Source: CAZYFH01 sp965249175 (lineage in GTDB: Bacteria > Acidobacteriota > Vicinamibacteria > Vicinamibacterales > UBA8438). From it: DNA of 64,000 bases. Shown piece by piece: positions 42,188-50,950 of this stretch. Below the pieces are notes generated by a model. The model searched no databases. It worked only from the letters and a program-made list of their open reading frames with translations, and was not told the origin of the DNA. A program made the position numbers and the translations under genes. The stretch lies in assembly GCA_965249175.1 (NCBI GenBank), contig OZ252227.1:3906001-3970000 (forward strand), written 5' to 3'. Position 1 is the first letter of the stretch. The number at the start of each line of letters is the position of its first letter.

Positions 42188-43711
42188 TCAGCCCTCGTCT
42201 CCATGGGCGGCCAATCGCTCCGAGATGGACCCACCGGGTGTCACCGGGCCATCCGCTCCCCGCTCGCGCGGCGGCGCCGGGCCATCCGCTCCCCGCTCGC
42301 GTGGTGGGACGTGCTCGAGTCGCTCGCCACTTGCGCCCACCACCGCGCCGACGAACTGCCGAAACCCGTCCTCGTACCCACGGTCGATCAGCTCTCCAAG
42401 CGTTTGCCGGCGATCCGAGCGCTCGTCGTAGCACCCCTCGAAGTCGAACGGCCCGAGCGGATTGTGCGTTGGCCGGACCTCGAAGATCGCCTGGAACAAC
42501 GCCGCGCGACTCGCGATGGCATCCCTTATCGCCGCGGTCTCGATCGCCGCGAGATGCTCACCAGCTCGCCCGCGAATGTCTCTTCTTCCCGCGCTCAAGG
42601 TGTGGGGACCCGGTGCCCGCGGGAGTGCCGACACGACGATGACCTGCTCCGCTCCGGCGTTGGCGACTTCCTCCAACAAGCGCGTCGTCGCATCCGGCCG
42701 GTCGCAGACGCGATGCGTTTCACCCTTCCACGCGCTGTTGGGTGAAAACGTCATCAGATGCGGCTCGGTCGCCACCGGCAAGCTCAGCGCGGCGGCGAGC
42801 GCATCGGTGGCATGGCGCCGTGCCGCGCCGGTGAGATCCACGGTGTCGAGCTGACGTGTCGTGCCGTCGCCGAGACGCGTCGTGAGAAACTCGCGCCGGT
42901 GGGGCTCGGCGAGCAACGCGAACGTGATGTCGCGCCGTGCGTCGAGGTCGTGAGCCGACATGATCAATTCCCGAAACCCGGGCTGGCCGAGGTTCTCCGC
43001 CAGCAGCTCCGCGTAGCGGTCACCGAGGTCGTCGGGCGACGGCGTCGCTATGCGTGCGGCGCCACGCATGATCCGCCACAGGCCGCCGCTGAACCATGTG
43101 AACGCGCCGGAGACGTCCAGCGGGGTCCCCACCAGGCGCCACCAGAGCGCGCCCCGCGATCGACGTCGCGCACGTGAGCGCACCGTGGTCACGATGGCCC
43201 CGATGGCGAGGACCGCGAGAAACACCAGCACCGCGACGAACACGAACCGCGGCAGGTACACAGGGAGCGCGCTTGGGGCGAACGCGGCTTCGAGCCAGCG
43301 CGTATACGCGCCGGCCACGGTCTGTCCGGCGTCTATCCCCACAACGCGCAGCAGGTAGCCGACGGACAGGGCGATCACCGCGAACACCAGCACGACCAGC
43401 GGGAACGCGACGGCGGCCAGCGCCACCGCCAGCGCCGCGCCCGCGGCGCGCAGTGCAGCCCGCCAACGGTAGAGCCGACCGACCCCGGGGGCACGCCACA
43501 GACCGTCGGCAGCCCACAGGCGAGCGCCACCGTCGACGGCGCCAAACATCGCCCCGACGACGCCGATGCCGCGACCGGCGACGAGGTCGATCTTGACGCC
43601 CGCCTCGTGCAGCGCGCGTAACACGCCGGCGTGGTATGCCCCGGCGGTCCCGGTGCCGGTCAGCACGAGTGCGGTTCTCAGCTGCGGGGTGTAGCGGGGT
43701 GGTGACTCCAC
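42188..43711 (-). CDS. Patatin-like membrane protein lacking the catalytic serine
   Basis: This protein of about 507 residues begins with a patatin-type oxyanion loop, LVLTGTGTAGAYHAGVLRAL. At the nucleophile elbow, where GxSxG is expected, it has AGRGIGVVGAM (residue 48 is Gly). Four or so hydrophobic spans follow (AAGAALAVALAAVAFPLVVL, VFVAVLVFLAVLAIGAIV), inserted in the fold. No clear catalytic DGG/DGA pair is visible later. It is probably a non-catalytic patatin relative in the membrane. The GTG at 43711 is proposed as start; the longer frame would begin inside the MITE. The C-terminus carries a duplicated PRERGADGP. Confidence 0.6.
   Translation of the reverse strand: MESPPRYTPQLRTALVLTGTGTAGAYHAGVLRALHEAGVKIDLVAGRGIGVVGAMFGAVDGGARLWAADGLWRAPGVGRLYRWRAALRAAGAALAVALAAVAFPLVVLVFAVIALSVGYLLRVVGIDAGQTVAGAYTRWLEAAFAPSALPVYLPRFVFVAVLVFLAVLAIGAIVTTVRSRARRRSRGALWWRLVGTPLDVSGAFTWFSGGLWRIMRGAARIATPSPDDLGDRYAELLAENLGQPGFRELIMSAHDLDARRDITFALLAEPHRREFLTTRLGDGTTRQLDTVDLTGAARRHATDALAAALSLPVATEPHLMTFSPNSAWKGETHRVCDRPDATTRLLEEVANAGAEQVIVVSALPRAPGPHTLSAGRRDIRGRAGEHLAAIETAAIRDAIASRAALFQAIFEVRPTHNPLGPFDFEGCYDERSDRRQTLGELIDRGYEDGFRQFVGAVVGASGERLEHVPPRERGADGPAPPRERGADGPVTPGGSISERLAAHGDEG
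42246..42311. repeat. 33-bp near-perfect tandem repeat in the patatin-like gene's 3' end
   Basis: Units 42246-42278 and 42279-42311 both start GGGCCATCCGCTCCCCGCTC and differ only toward their ends. In the protein they give PRERGADGP twice near the C-terminus, so the reading frame is kept. Confidence 0.85.
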
Positions 43712-43733
43712 GGTGGCTGGGCGAGCGATTCGG

Positions 43734-43899
43734 CTAGTGTCCTGTAACCGTGATTCGCTGCATAAGTCCTGGCGCGCGGCGCCCGGCTGGCAAGGCGCGA
43801 TGAGGGAGCATAGTGGGCCTATGTGACCGAGGAGCACCGCCGTCAGGCGGGATGCCTCGCCCAGAAATTATGTTGCGAATCACGGTCGCAGGACACTAG
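43734..43899. mobile_element. MITE-like element, copy 2
   Basis: This 166-base element is bounded by CTAGTGTCCTG at 43734 and CAGGACACTAG ending at 43899. The two ends form imperfect inverted repeats of about 24 bases extending to GTGATTCGC / GCGAATCAC. The body shares long blocks with copy 1 but carries small substitutions. There is no open reading frame of note. The final CTAG forms the greA stop codon on the minus strand. The CTAG at both ends suggests insertion at, or duplication of, that tetranucleotide. Confidence 0.85.
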
Positions 43900-44360
43900 G
43901 TGTCGTGAACCGTGGTCAGCTCGATGACCTCGAACGCGCGCACACCGCTCGGCGTCGGCACCGTCACATCGTCGCCGACCTCCTTGCCGACCAACGCGCG
44001 CCCAATCGGAGAGGCGGTCGAAATCCACCCCTTCCCGGGATCCGCATCCTCCGGCATGACCAGCTGGTAGACCACCTCCCCGCCCTCGGGCTCGCGCAGC
44101 CGCAGCGTCGACCCGAGCGCGGCCCGGTCGTGAGGCAGCTTGTCCAGGTTCATGAGCGAGATCTCGGAGACTCGCGTCCGCAGCATGCTGATCCGCGCCT
44201 CGACGAATCGTTGGCGCTCCTTCGCGGCCTGGTACTCCGCATTCTCACGAAGATCGCCGAGCTCTCGCGCGAACTGGATCTCCTTCGGGAGCTCGTGCTT
44301 CAGCTCGCGGTCGAGGGTCCGGATCTCGTCCTCGAACCGCTTCATGAACTTCGACTTCAT
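43896..44360 (-). CDS. greA: Transcription elongation factor GreA
   Basis: This 154-residue protein rescues arrested RNA polymerase by stimulating transcript cleavage through its secondary channel. The N-terminal coiled coil (FEDEIRTLDRELKHELPKEI) carries the acidic tip motif ELGDLRENAEYQAAKERQ. The C-terminal FKBP-like domain includes VVYQLVMPEDADPGKGWIS and SPIGRALVGKEVGDDV. The family C-terminus ends soon after FEVIELTTV. Here the last residues HDT and the TAG stop arise at the edge of the MITE-like element. The ATG at 44360 gives the normal length; the longer frame start at 44477 is not supported. Confidence 0.95.
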   Translation of the reverse strand: MKSKFMKRFEDEIRTLDRELKHELPKEIQFARELGDLRENAEYQAAKERQRFVEARISMLRTRVSEISLMNLDKLPHDRAALGSTLRLREPEGGEVVYQLVMPEDADPGKGWISTASPIGRALVGKEVGDDVTVPTPSGVRAFEVIELTTVHDT

Positions 44361-44419
44361 GGGTGGGGTGACCGGCGCGACCTCGTAGCGTAGCACATCT
44401 GCTATGCTCGGCCCCTGCG

Positions 44420-45253
44420 GTGAAGACCGTTCGCAGCCGTCAAAACGCGCTCGTCCGTCGCTTTCGGGGAGCAGCACGTGCGCGTGACCGTCGCGAACTC
44501 CTGCTCGATGGCGTCCGGCTCATTCGCGATGCCCGCGACGCGCGCGTGCCGCTCGTCACGGCGTTCGTGTCACGGTCGGCGCTCGATCGCGGTGACCACG
44601 CCCTGTCCGGGCTGGCGCGTGATCTCGAATCCGATGGCGTCGAAGTCGTGGCGGGTTCGGATGGGGTGATGGACGCCGTCAGTCCCGTGCGCGCGTCGTC
44701 CGCCGCCGTGGCCGTGGGGAATCATGATCCCGCGACGCTCGACGAGGTCCTCATGGGTGTCGGGAATGGCGTTGGGAACGGCGGCGACATCGGCATTGGC
44801 ATTGTCTTGGCGCCCATCGGTGTGCAGGATCCCGGCAACCTCGGCGCCATCATTCGCACGGCCGCCGCGGCCGGCGCCGCGGGTGTCGCCGTGACCGAGG
44901 GTTCGGCCGATCCGTTTGGTTGGAAGGCCCTGCGTGGGGCCATGGGAAGCACGTTCCGCCTGCCGGTGGCCCAGACGGGGAACGCCGCCGCGGCCGTCCG
45001 GTGCGCCCGAGAAGCCGGATTCACGGTCTTGGCCGCCGTGCCGCGCACTGGACGCGTGCTCTACGACGCCGACCTCGGTGGCCGACGATTCGTGCTGGTC
45101 GGCACAGAGGGCGGCGGACTCCACGGTGAGGTGGCCAGCCTTGCGGACGACACGGTGTCGGTACCCATGGCGCCGTCGGTCGACTCGCTCAACGTCGCCG
45201 TAGCCGCCGCCGTCCTGCTGTACGAGGCGCGACGGCAGCTGACCCACCGATGA
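44420..45253 (+). CDS. TrmH/RlmB-type 2'-O-ribose RNA methyltransferase
   Basis: This 277-residue SpoU-family SPOUT enzyme carries an N-terminal substrate-binding region (RELLLDGVRLIRDARDARVP). Catalytic motif 1 is GVQDPGNLGAIIRTAAAAGA near 155. Motif 2 is FVLVGTEGGGLHGEV and motif 3 is VSVPMAPSVDSLNVAVAAAV. It methylates a ribose 2'-OH in rRNA or tRNA using SAM; the exact target is uncertain. A glycine/asparagine-rich insert (GVGNGVGNGGDIGIG) precedes motif 1 and is unusual. The GTG start is at 44420. Its stop overlaps the rarA start (ATGA). Confidence 0.88.
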   Translation: MKTVRSRQNALVRRFRGAARARDRRELLLDGVRLIRDARDARVPLVTAFVSRSALDRGDHALSGLARDLESDGVEVVAGSDGVMDAVSPVRASSAAVAVGNHDPATLDEVLMGVGNGVGNGGDIGIGIVLAPIGVQDPGNLGAIIRTAAAAGAAGVAVTEGSADPFGWKALRGAMGSTFRLPVAQTGNAAAAVRCAREAGFTVLAAVPRTGRVLYDADLGGRRFVLVGTEGGGLHGEVASLADDTVSVPMAPSVDSLNVAVAAAVLLYEARRQLTHR

Positions 45254-46596
45254 AGCCCGGAGAGCTGTTCGAACCGAGCGGCCCGACCGCCGCGCCGTCC
45301 GCAGCGCCACTCGCCGAGCGCATGCGACCGCGCACGTTCGATGAGATCGTCGGTCAGGAGGATCTGCTCGGCCACGGTCGCCCGCTGCGCGAGGCCATCG
45401 AGCGAGACGCGCTGCAATCCGTCATCCTCTGGGGACCACCCGGCACCGGCAAGACGACCCTGGCTCGTGTGATCGCGACGGTCACGCGTGCGCACTTCGT
45501 CGCGTTCAGCGCCGTTCTCTCTGGCATCAAGGACATCAAGGCGGTGATGGCCGAAGCCGAGGAGGCGCGCCGTCATCTGGGTAGACGCACCATCCTGTTC
45601 ATCGACGAGATCCATCGCTTCAACAAGGCGCAGCAGGACGCGTTCTTGCCGCGCGTCGAGTCGGGCGACATCGTGCTGATCGGTGCGACGACCGAGAACC
45701 CGTCCTTCGAGGTCAACGCGGCCCTCCTTTCACGCTCGAGGGTGTTTCTGCTGCAACCGCTGACGGTCGAGGAGACGACACGGCTCCTGCGCCGTGCGCT
45801 CGACGATGCGGAGCGTGGTCTCGGCGGCGCGGGACTCCAGACGACCGACGACGCCATCGCCGCCATGGCCCAGCACGCCAACGGCGATGCGCGGGTGGCA
45901 CTCAACCTCCTGGAGCTCGCCGCGACCATGGCGGGCGGGCCGACGCCACGTCGCATCGACCGCGACCTGCTCGACCACGTCATCCAGCGGCGCGCGCTGC
46001 TCTACGACAAGACGGGAGAGGAGCATTTCAACCTGATCTCGGCGCTCCACAAATCACTGCGCAACAGCGACCCGGACGCCGGAATCTACTGGCTCGCGCG
46101 CATGCTCGAAGCCGGCGAAGACCCGATGTACATCGCGCGCCGGCTCATCAGGTTCGCATCAGAAGATGTGGGCAACGCCGATCCGACCGCACTGGCCTTG
46201 GCGGTGGCCGCCAAGGACGCCGTGCACTTCATCGGCATGCCCGAGGGCAACGCCGCGCTGGCGCAGGCCGTGGTGTTTCTCGCGACCGCGCCGAAGAGCA
46301 ACGCGGTGTATACGGCGTATCAACAAGCGGCGGAGGACGCGCACGCGCGGCTCGCCGAGCCGGTCCCGCTACACCTGCGTAACGCCCCGACCAAGCTCAT
46401 GAAGGAGCTCGATTACGGCAAGGGCTACCGCTACGCGCACGACGACGCCGACGGCGTAGCGGACATGGACTGCCTGCCGCCGTCCCTCGCCGGCCGGATC
46501 TACTATGAGCCGACCACGCGAGGCCACGAGAAGGACATCGCCCGTCGGCTCGGCGCATGGCGGACACTCAAACAGAAAAAGAGGACCCGACCATAG
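45250..46596 (+). CDS. rarA: Replication-associated recombination protein A (MgsA/RarA) AAA ATPase
   Basis: This 448-residue clamp-loader-like AAA+ ATPase acts at stalled replication forks. An N-terminal segment with LAERMRPRTFDEIVGQEDLL is followed by Walker A WGPPGTGKTT, Walker B ILFIDEIHRFNKAQQDA, and sensor 1 LIGATTENPSFEVN. The C-terminal MgsA oligomerisation region includes EEHFNLISALHKSLRNSDPD and MYIARRLIRFASEDVGNADP. Length and motifs are standard. It is coupled to the upstream methyltransferase by a four-base overlap and overlaps the small membrane gene downstream. Confidence 0.95.
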   Translation: MKPGELFEPSGPTAAPSAAPLAERMRPRTFDEIVGQEDLLGHGRPLREAIERDALQSVILWGPPGTGKTTLARVIATVTRAHFVAFSAVLSGIKDIKAVMAEAEEARRHLGRRTILFIDEIHRFNKAQQDAFLPRVESGDIVLIGATTENPSFEVNAALLSRSRVFLLQPLTVEETTRLLRRALDDAERGLGGAGLQTTDDAIAAMAQHANGDARVALNLLELAATMAGGPTPRRIDRDLLDHVIQRRALLYDKTGEEHFNLISALHKSLRNSDPDAGIYWLARMLEAGEDPMYIARRLIRFASEDVGNADPTALALAVAAKDAVHFIGMPEGNAALAQAVVFLATAPKSNAVYTAYQQAAEDAHARLAEPVPLHLRNAPTKLMKELDYGKGYRYAHDDADGVADMDCLPPSLAGRIYYEPTTRGHEKDIARRLGAWRTLKQKKRTRP

Positions 46597-46787
46597 CATC
46601 GCCATCCGATGTGCCCGGCGCGCTCTACTACGTCGGACGCGGGCTCCAGCTCCTGGGGATGGGGCTCCTGCTCGAAGCAATTCTGATCGCGGGCCCGATG
46701 GGTCCGAGCCCGCGGATCTTCGGCGGCGGCATCGCGGTGTTCATTGTCGGCTGGCTCATCGTTCGGCAGCGGGTCGGGCGATCGTAG
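46557..46787 (+). CDS. Small two-helix membrane protein
   Basis: This 76-residue protein is unrecognised by family. After a charged cytoplasmic N-terminus (ADTQTEKEDPTIASPSDVPG) it has two hydrophobic segments. They are YVGRGLQLLGMGLLLEAILI and GGGIAVFIVGWLIVRQ, separated by a short Gly/Pro loop. The start lies inside the last 40 bases of rarA, which suggests coupled translation. It is plausibly a small inner-membrane accessory protein. Confidence 0.55.
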   Translation: MADTQTEKEDPTIASPSDVPGALYYVGRGLQLLGMGLLLEAILIAGPMGPSPRIFGGGIAVFIVGWLIVRQRVGRS

Positions 46788-46830
46788 TACCGCGGCGGCG
46801 AGGCATGGTCCACCGGATACAATAGCCTCG

Positions 46831-48072
46831 ATGAGCGCATGTCGTGTCGGCGTCGCCGCCGTCGTGTGGGTGTTCGCATCGTTGGGCGCGTCCATCGCGG
46901 CCGACGATTGGCCGGAGTTCCGTGGCCCCACCGGGCAGGGGCATTCGTCGGAGGCCGGCCTGGCCCTCGACTGGAGCGAGACCAACAACGTCGTCTGGAA
47001 GACGCCCGTGCCAGGACTGGGCTGGTCGTCGCCGGTGGTGGCGGACGGCCGGGTCTGGCTCACGACCTCGGTCGACGCCGACGGCGGCGGATCCCTCCGC
47101 CTGCTCGCCTTCGACACCGACACCGGTCGCGAGGTCATCAACACGGAGGTGTTCCGCGTCGACGATACCCGCTCGCCGAATCCCAAGAACAGCCTTGCGT
47201 CGCCGACACCGGTCATCGACCCCGCGGGCGAGCGCATCTACGTCCACTTCGGCGCGTACGGGACCGCGGCGCTCACGACGCGCGGAGAACCGGTCTGGCA
47301 GACCGAATTCCCGTACATCTCGCAACATGGCAACGGCGGATCGCCGGTCGTCTACGACGACCGTCTCATCCTCAATATCGACGGATACGACACGGCATAC
47401 GTGGTTGCGCTCGACACGCGGACCGGCCAGGAACGCTGGCGGTCGTCGCGACCCGACCCAGTCTCCCAGGCCTACACGACGCCGCTGGTCATTCAGGTCG
47501 GCGACGACGACCAGATCGTCAGCGTCGCGGCGTTTCGCACCACGGCGCACGATCCGGCGTCCGGCGAAGAGATCTGGCGGGTCGGCTACCCGAACGGGTT
47601 CTCGAACGTGCCGCGACCCGTCTACGGACACGGGCTCGTCTACATCACGACCGGCTTTCAGACGCCGACGCTGATGGCCGTCCGCGCGGACGGTCGAGGC
47701 GACGTGACTCGGTCCCACGTGGCGTGGCGACTGCAGCGCGGGGCGCCGCTGACTCCGTCGCCACTCCTCGTCGGCGACGAGCTGTATATCGTCACCGATT
47801 TCGGCATCGCCACGTGTGTGGACGCCGCGACAGGCGACATCCACTGGCAAGAGCGACTCGGAGGCAACCACTCCGCCTCGCCGGTGTTCGCCGATGGACG
47901 GATCTACTTCCAGAATGAAGACGGCGTGACGCGGGTCATTGCACCGGGGACCGACTTTCGCCTCCTCGCGACCAACGAGCTCGATGGATCGACGCTCGCC
48001 TCCATGGCCGTGGCCAACGGCGCGATCTTTATTCGCACCGGGAGCCACCTCTACCGGATTGCGGCTCCCTAG
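46831..48072 (+). CDS. Secreted PQQ-like beta-propeller protein
   Basis: This 413-residue protein has a signal peptide (RVGVAAVVWVFASLGASIAA). WPEFRGPTGQGHS follows, the characteristic opening of outer PQQ-like repeat proteins. Repeated WD-type blades are visible, such as VVWKTPVPGLGWSSPVVADG, TAYVVALDTRTGQERWRSSR and DIHWQERLGGNHSASPVFAD. It lacks a discernible quinone-ligand cluster or heme motif, so enzymatic activity is doubtful. It may bind or scaffold other periplasmic proteins. It is convergent with the PQQ-dependent dehydrogenase. Confidence 0.82.
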   Translation: MSACRVGVAAVVWVFASLGASIAADDWPEFRGPTGQGHSSEAGLALDWSETNNVVWKTPVPGLGWSSPVVADGRVWLTTSVDADGGGSLRLLAFDTDTGREVINTEVFRVDDTRSPNPKNSLASPTPVIDPAGERIYVHFGAYGTAALTTRGEPVWQTEFPYISQHGNGGSPVVYDDRLILNIDGYDTAYVVALDTRTGQERWRSSRPDPVSQAYTTPLVIQVGDDDQIVSVAAFRTTAHDPASGEEIWRVGYPNGFSNVPRPVYGHGLVYITTGFQTPTLMAVRADGRGDVTRSHVAWRLQRGAPLTPSPLLVGDELYIVTDFGIATCVDAATGDIHWQERLGGNHSASPVFADGRIYFQNEDGVTRVIAPGTDFRLLATNELDGSTLASMAVANGAIFIRTGSHLYRIAAP

Positions 48073-48080
48073 GAGCCGGC

Positions 48081-50051
48081 TCAGTCCTCCGGCAGCCGAT
48101 ACGCGATCAGCTCGCCAGGGAACCCGCCGCCGCTGATCGCCGTGACGATGTACTGCTGGCCGTCGTGGAGGTAGGTCATTGGAGATCCCGAGACCCCCGC
48201 CGGCATGAAGACCGCGCCCCGCTCCGCGCCGCTCGCCTTGTCGTAGGCGCGCAACATCGCGCCCTCCCCGCCCGACGGCGTCGTGAAGGTGCCCGGCTCA
48301 CCCGCGATCACAAGCGTCTTCGTGATGAGCGTACCGACGCGCCCCACGCGCCCGGTCCGCGGAACATCGACGCCCGCGAGCAGCGGATGATTGCGAATAT
48401 TGTCGGCCGTAGCGCCGTGGGCGATCTGCCAGAGGATGGCGCCCTGCGACAGATCGATCGCGGTGATCCGCCCCCATGGCGGCTTGATGATCGGGATCCC
48501 GTCGACGTTGAGCGCGGCGTCCGCCGCGGGAATATCGCGGGCGCGTCCGCGAATGAAGTTCATGTCTGACCGCTCGGGATCGTTGATCAGGCCCAGGGCC
48601 GTCACGTTCGTGAACGAGTACAGGTAGGCGATCCCTGTCTCCGGGTCGATTGACCCACCCGGCCAATTCGTGCCGCCGCCGGCGGACGGCAGCATCAGGG
48701 TCGCGATGACGCCGTCTGAATCCGATACCGTGATCGGCGTGAAGATCGGACCGAGGCGGTGACGTGCCGCGACCTCCTCGGCACGTCGCCTGAGCTCGGG
48801 CGTGAAATCGATCAGATCGTCGAGGCTCACCCCCTGGCGGTCGTAGGCCGGCGGCTTCGTCGGAAAGGGCTGCGTCGGCGACAACTGCTCGCCGGGCACC
48901 GCTGACGCCTCGACCGGCCGCTCCTCGATGGGCCAGATCGGCTCGCCCGTGACCCGGTCGAGCACGTACAGCCAAGCCTGCTTGCTCGGCTGTGCGACGA
49001 TCTTGCGCTCCACACCGTCGATGACGACGTCGGCGAGGATCGGCGCACAGGGGAGGTCCCAGTCCCATACGTCGTGGTGGATGAACTGGAAGTGCCACAG
49101 CCGCTCGCCCGTCTCGAGATCAACCGCAACGAGGCTGTCCGAAAACAGGTTGTCGCCATGACGATGGCCGCCGTAGTAGTCGTTGGTCGGCATCTCCGTC
49201 GGTAGATACGCGATGCCGAGCTCGAGGTCGGCGCTGATCTGGCCCCACACGCCGGCATTCCCGGTGTAGCGCCACGATTCGTTGAGCCACGTGTCGTTAC
49301 CGAACTCGTCGCCGCCGGGAATGGTGTGAAAGATCCACTTTCGCGTGCCGGTCCGCGCGTCGTAGCCGCGGATATAGCCCTTCACGTTGCGCATCGACTT
49401 CGGCGCGCCACCAGGCAAATGCGCGGCGCCGACGACGATGGTGTCGCCGGCCACGAGCGGCGCGGCATGCAACCCCGCCTCGCCGGTCACCAGATCGATA
49501 TCCTGGTCGAAGTTCTGCTTGAGATCGATGATGCCGTTCTCGCCGAACGTGGGCAGGCGATCGCCAGTGCGGGCGTCGAGCCCGACTAACCGATACCCGG
49601 GCGTGACGTAGAAGATCTCCCCGCCGGCCCCGTTGTCCCGGTATGCGAGGCCCCGACCCGAGAGCCGGCGGGGCGCGGCGGCACCGCGGTCGCCCTCGTC
49701 GAGACGATGCATCCAGAGCAGCTCGCCGGTGCCGGCGTCCACGGCGATGACCGTGCGACGTGACCCTGCGGTCGAGTACACGACGCCATCGACCATCAAC
49801 GGGGTCGACTCGAGGTTGTATTCGGGATTCGGACCGAAGTTCGCCGTCTTGACCCGCCAGGCCACTTCGAGATCATCGAAGTTGTCGGCCGTGATCTGAT
49901 CGAGTGGCGAATAGCGGGTGTTCGCGATGTCCCCGCCGTAGCTCCGCCACTCGCCGTTTTCGGTGCCCTGGGCCGCCACGCCGAGCGTGGTGCTGGCAAC
50001 GAAAGCCCCCAGGATGACCCACGTCTCGACACTGCGCTGTTTGGCTGGCAT
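48081..50051 (-). CDS. PQQ-dependent dehydrogenase (glucose/alcohol type)
   Basis: This 656-residue periplasmic quinoprotein has a signal peptide (VILGAFVASTTLGVAAQ). Eight-bladed propeller W-motifs follow, including EWRSYGGDIANTRYSPLDQI, LLWMHRLDEGDRGAAAPRRL, IRGYDARTGTRKWIFHTIPG, HFQFIHHDVWDWDLPCAPIL and VMPP-like GGGTNWPGGSIDPETGIAYL. It oxidises a sugar or alcohol with pyrroloquinoline quinone and divalent metal. It lacks an N-terminal membrane anchor of the mGDH type and any CxxCH heme domain, so an external electron acceptor is needed. No pqq biosynthesis gene is in the window. The downstream hydrolase and lactonase-like genes suggest sugar-lactone chemistry. Confidence 0.88.
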   Translation of the reverse strand: MPAKQRSVETWVILGAFVASTTLGVAAQGTENGEWRSYGGDIANTRYSPLDQITADNFDDLEVAWRVKTANFGPNPEYNLESTPLMVDGVVYSTAGSRRTVIAVDAGTGELLWMHRLDEGDRGAAAPRRLSGRGLAYRDNGAGGEIFYVTPGYRLVGLDARTGDRLPTFGENGIIDLKQNFDQDIDLVTGEAGLHAAPLVAGDTIVVGAAHLPGGAPKSMRNVKGYIRGYDARTGTRKWIFHTIPGGDEFGNDTWLNESWRYTGNAGVWGQISADLELGIAYLPTEMPTNDYYGGHRHGDNLFSDSLVAVDLETGERLWHFQFIHHDVWDWDLPCAPILADVVIDGVERKIVAQPSKQAWLYVLDRVTGEPIWPIEERPVEASAVPGEQLSPTQPFPTKPPAYDRQGVSLDDLIDFTPELRRRAEEVAARHRLGPIFTPITVSDSDGVIATLMLPSAGGGTNWPGGSIDPETGIAYLYSFTNVTALGLINDPERSDMNFIRGRARDIPAADAALNVDGIPIIKPPWGRITAIDLSQGAILWQIAHGATADNIRNHPLLAGVDVPRTGRVGRVGTLITKTLVIAGEPGTFTTPSGGEGAMLRAYDKASGAERGAVFMPAGVSGSPMTYLHDGQQYIVTAISGGGFPGELIAYRLPED

Positions 50052-50066
50052 GTGTGGACCTCGTGC

Positions 50067-50930
50067 CTACACGTGGTGCTGGAGGAACTCCAGCACGATG
50101 CGATTGAACTCGTCCGGCTTCTCGAAATAGACCGAGTGCCCAGCACCGGGCACCTCGACGAACCGCGAGGCCGGCATCTTGCGATGCATCGCCTCGAGGG
50201 CTGGCGGCGGAAAGATCGAATCTTCCGCCCCGACGACGAACAGCGTCGGGATCTCGTGCGCCACGACCGGGCCGATGTCGGTTGGAGCCTCGAGCAGACC
50301 GGCGACGGCCGCGGGCCCACCAGCCGGTGTGCGGTCGAGCGTCGACCGCTGGATTTCGCGATACAGGAACGCCAACTCCGGTTCCTGGGCGCCGAACGAT
50401 GGCGCAAACGCCCCTCGCTCGGCCGGGCGGCGCGCCATGAGCTCCGCCACCTCCGGATCGCTATAGCCACCCGGGGTGTCGCACAACACGAGCGCGTCAA
50501 CACGATCCGGATGCGCCGACGCGTACCCGAGTGTGGTCCACCCCCCCATGGACTGGCCGACGAGCGACACACGGTCGAGACCGAGATGGTCGATCAGACC
50601 CGCGAGATCCCGCACGAACGCCGCGCGACCCGGCCCCCCGTCGACGTCGCGCGAGTAGCCGAATCCCCGGTGGTCGAACGTGATGCACTGGAAGTGCTGA
50701 GATAGCTCGGGAACCTGCTGCCACCAGCTCAGGTGCGTACCGCCAGCGCCGTGCGCGAAGACGACCGGCGGGCCCTCACCGTGCACTTCGTAATACAGCT
50801 CGAAGTCGCCGAGTGTGACGGCCGACAGGAACTGGCTTTGCGCGGCCGCGCGCATCACCGGCGCACCCATGGCCAATCCGCCGGTGGCTGCAACCAATTG
50901 CCGGACGAAACCGCGTCGACTGGTCTGCAT
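50067..50930 (-). CDS. Tat-exported alpha/beta hydrolase
   Basis: This 287-residue hydrolase begins with a twin-arginine signal: TSRRGFVRQLVAATGGLAMG, with the RR motif in SRRGFVR. The catalytic fold shows oxyanion-region FAHGAGGTHLSWW, elbow LVGQSMGGWT with the nucleophile Ser, an acid residue likely in FVVGAEDSIFPP, and the His in VPGAGHSVYFE. The ATG at 50930 is preferred over the one seven codons upstream because it begins the Tat signal. It probably acts on esters or lactones in the periplasm. It lies between the SMP-30 gene and the PQQ dehydrogenase on the same strand. Confidence 0.85.
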   Translation of the reverse strand: MQTSRRGFVRQLVAATGGLAMGAPVMRAAAQSQFLSAVTLGDFELYYEVHGEGPPVVFAHGAGGTHLSWWQQVPELSQHFQCITFDHRGFGYSRDVDGGPGRAAFVRDLAGLIDHLGLDRVSLVGQSMGGWTTLGYASAHPDRVDALVLCDTPGGYSDPEVAELMARRPAERGAFAPSFGAQEPELAFLYREIQRSTLDRTPAGGPAAVAGLLEAPTDIGPVVAHEIPTLFVVGAEDSIFPPPALEAMHRKMPASRFVEVPGAGHSVYFEKPDEFNRIVLEFLQHHV

Positions 50931-50950
50931 CTCATCGACTCCTTTGGACA

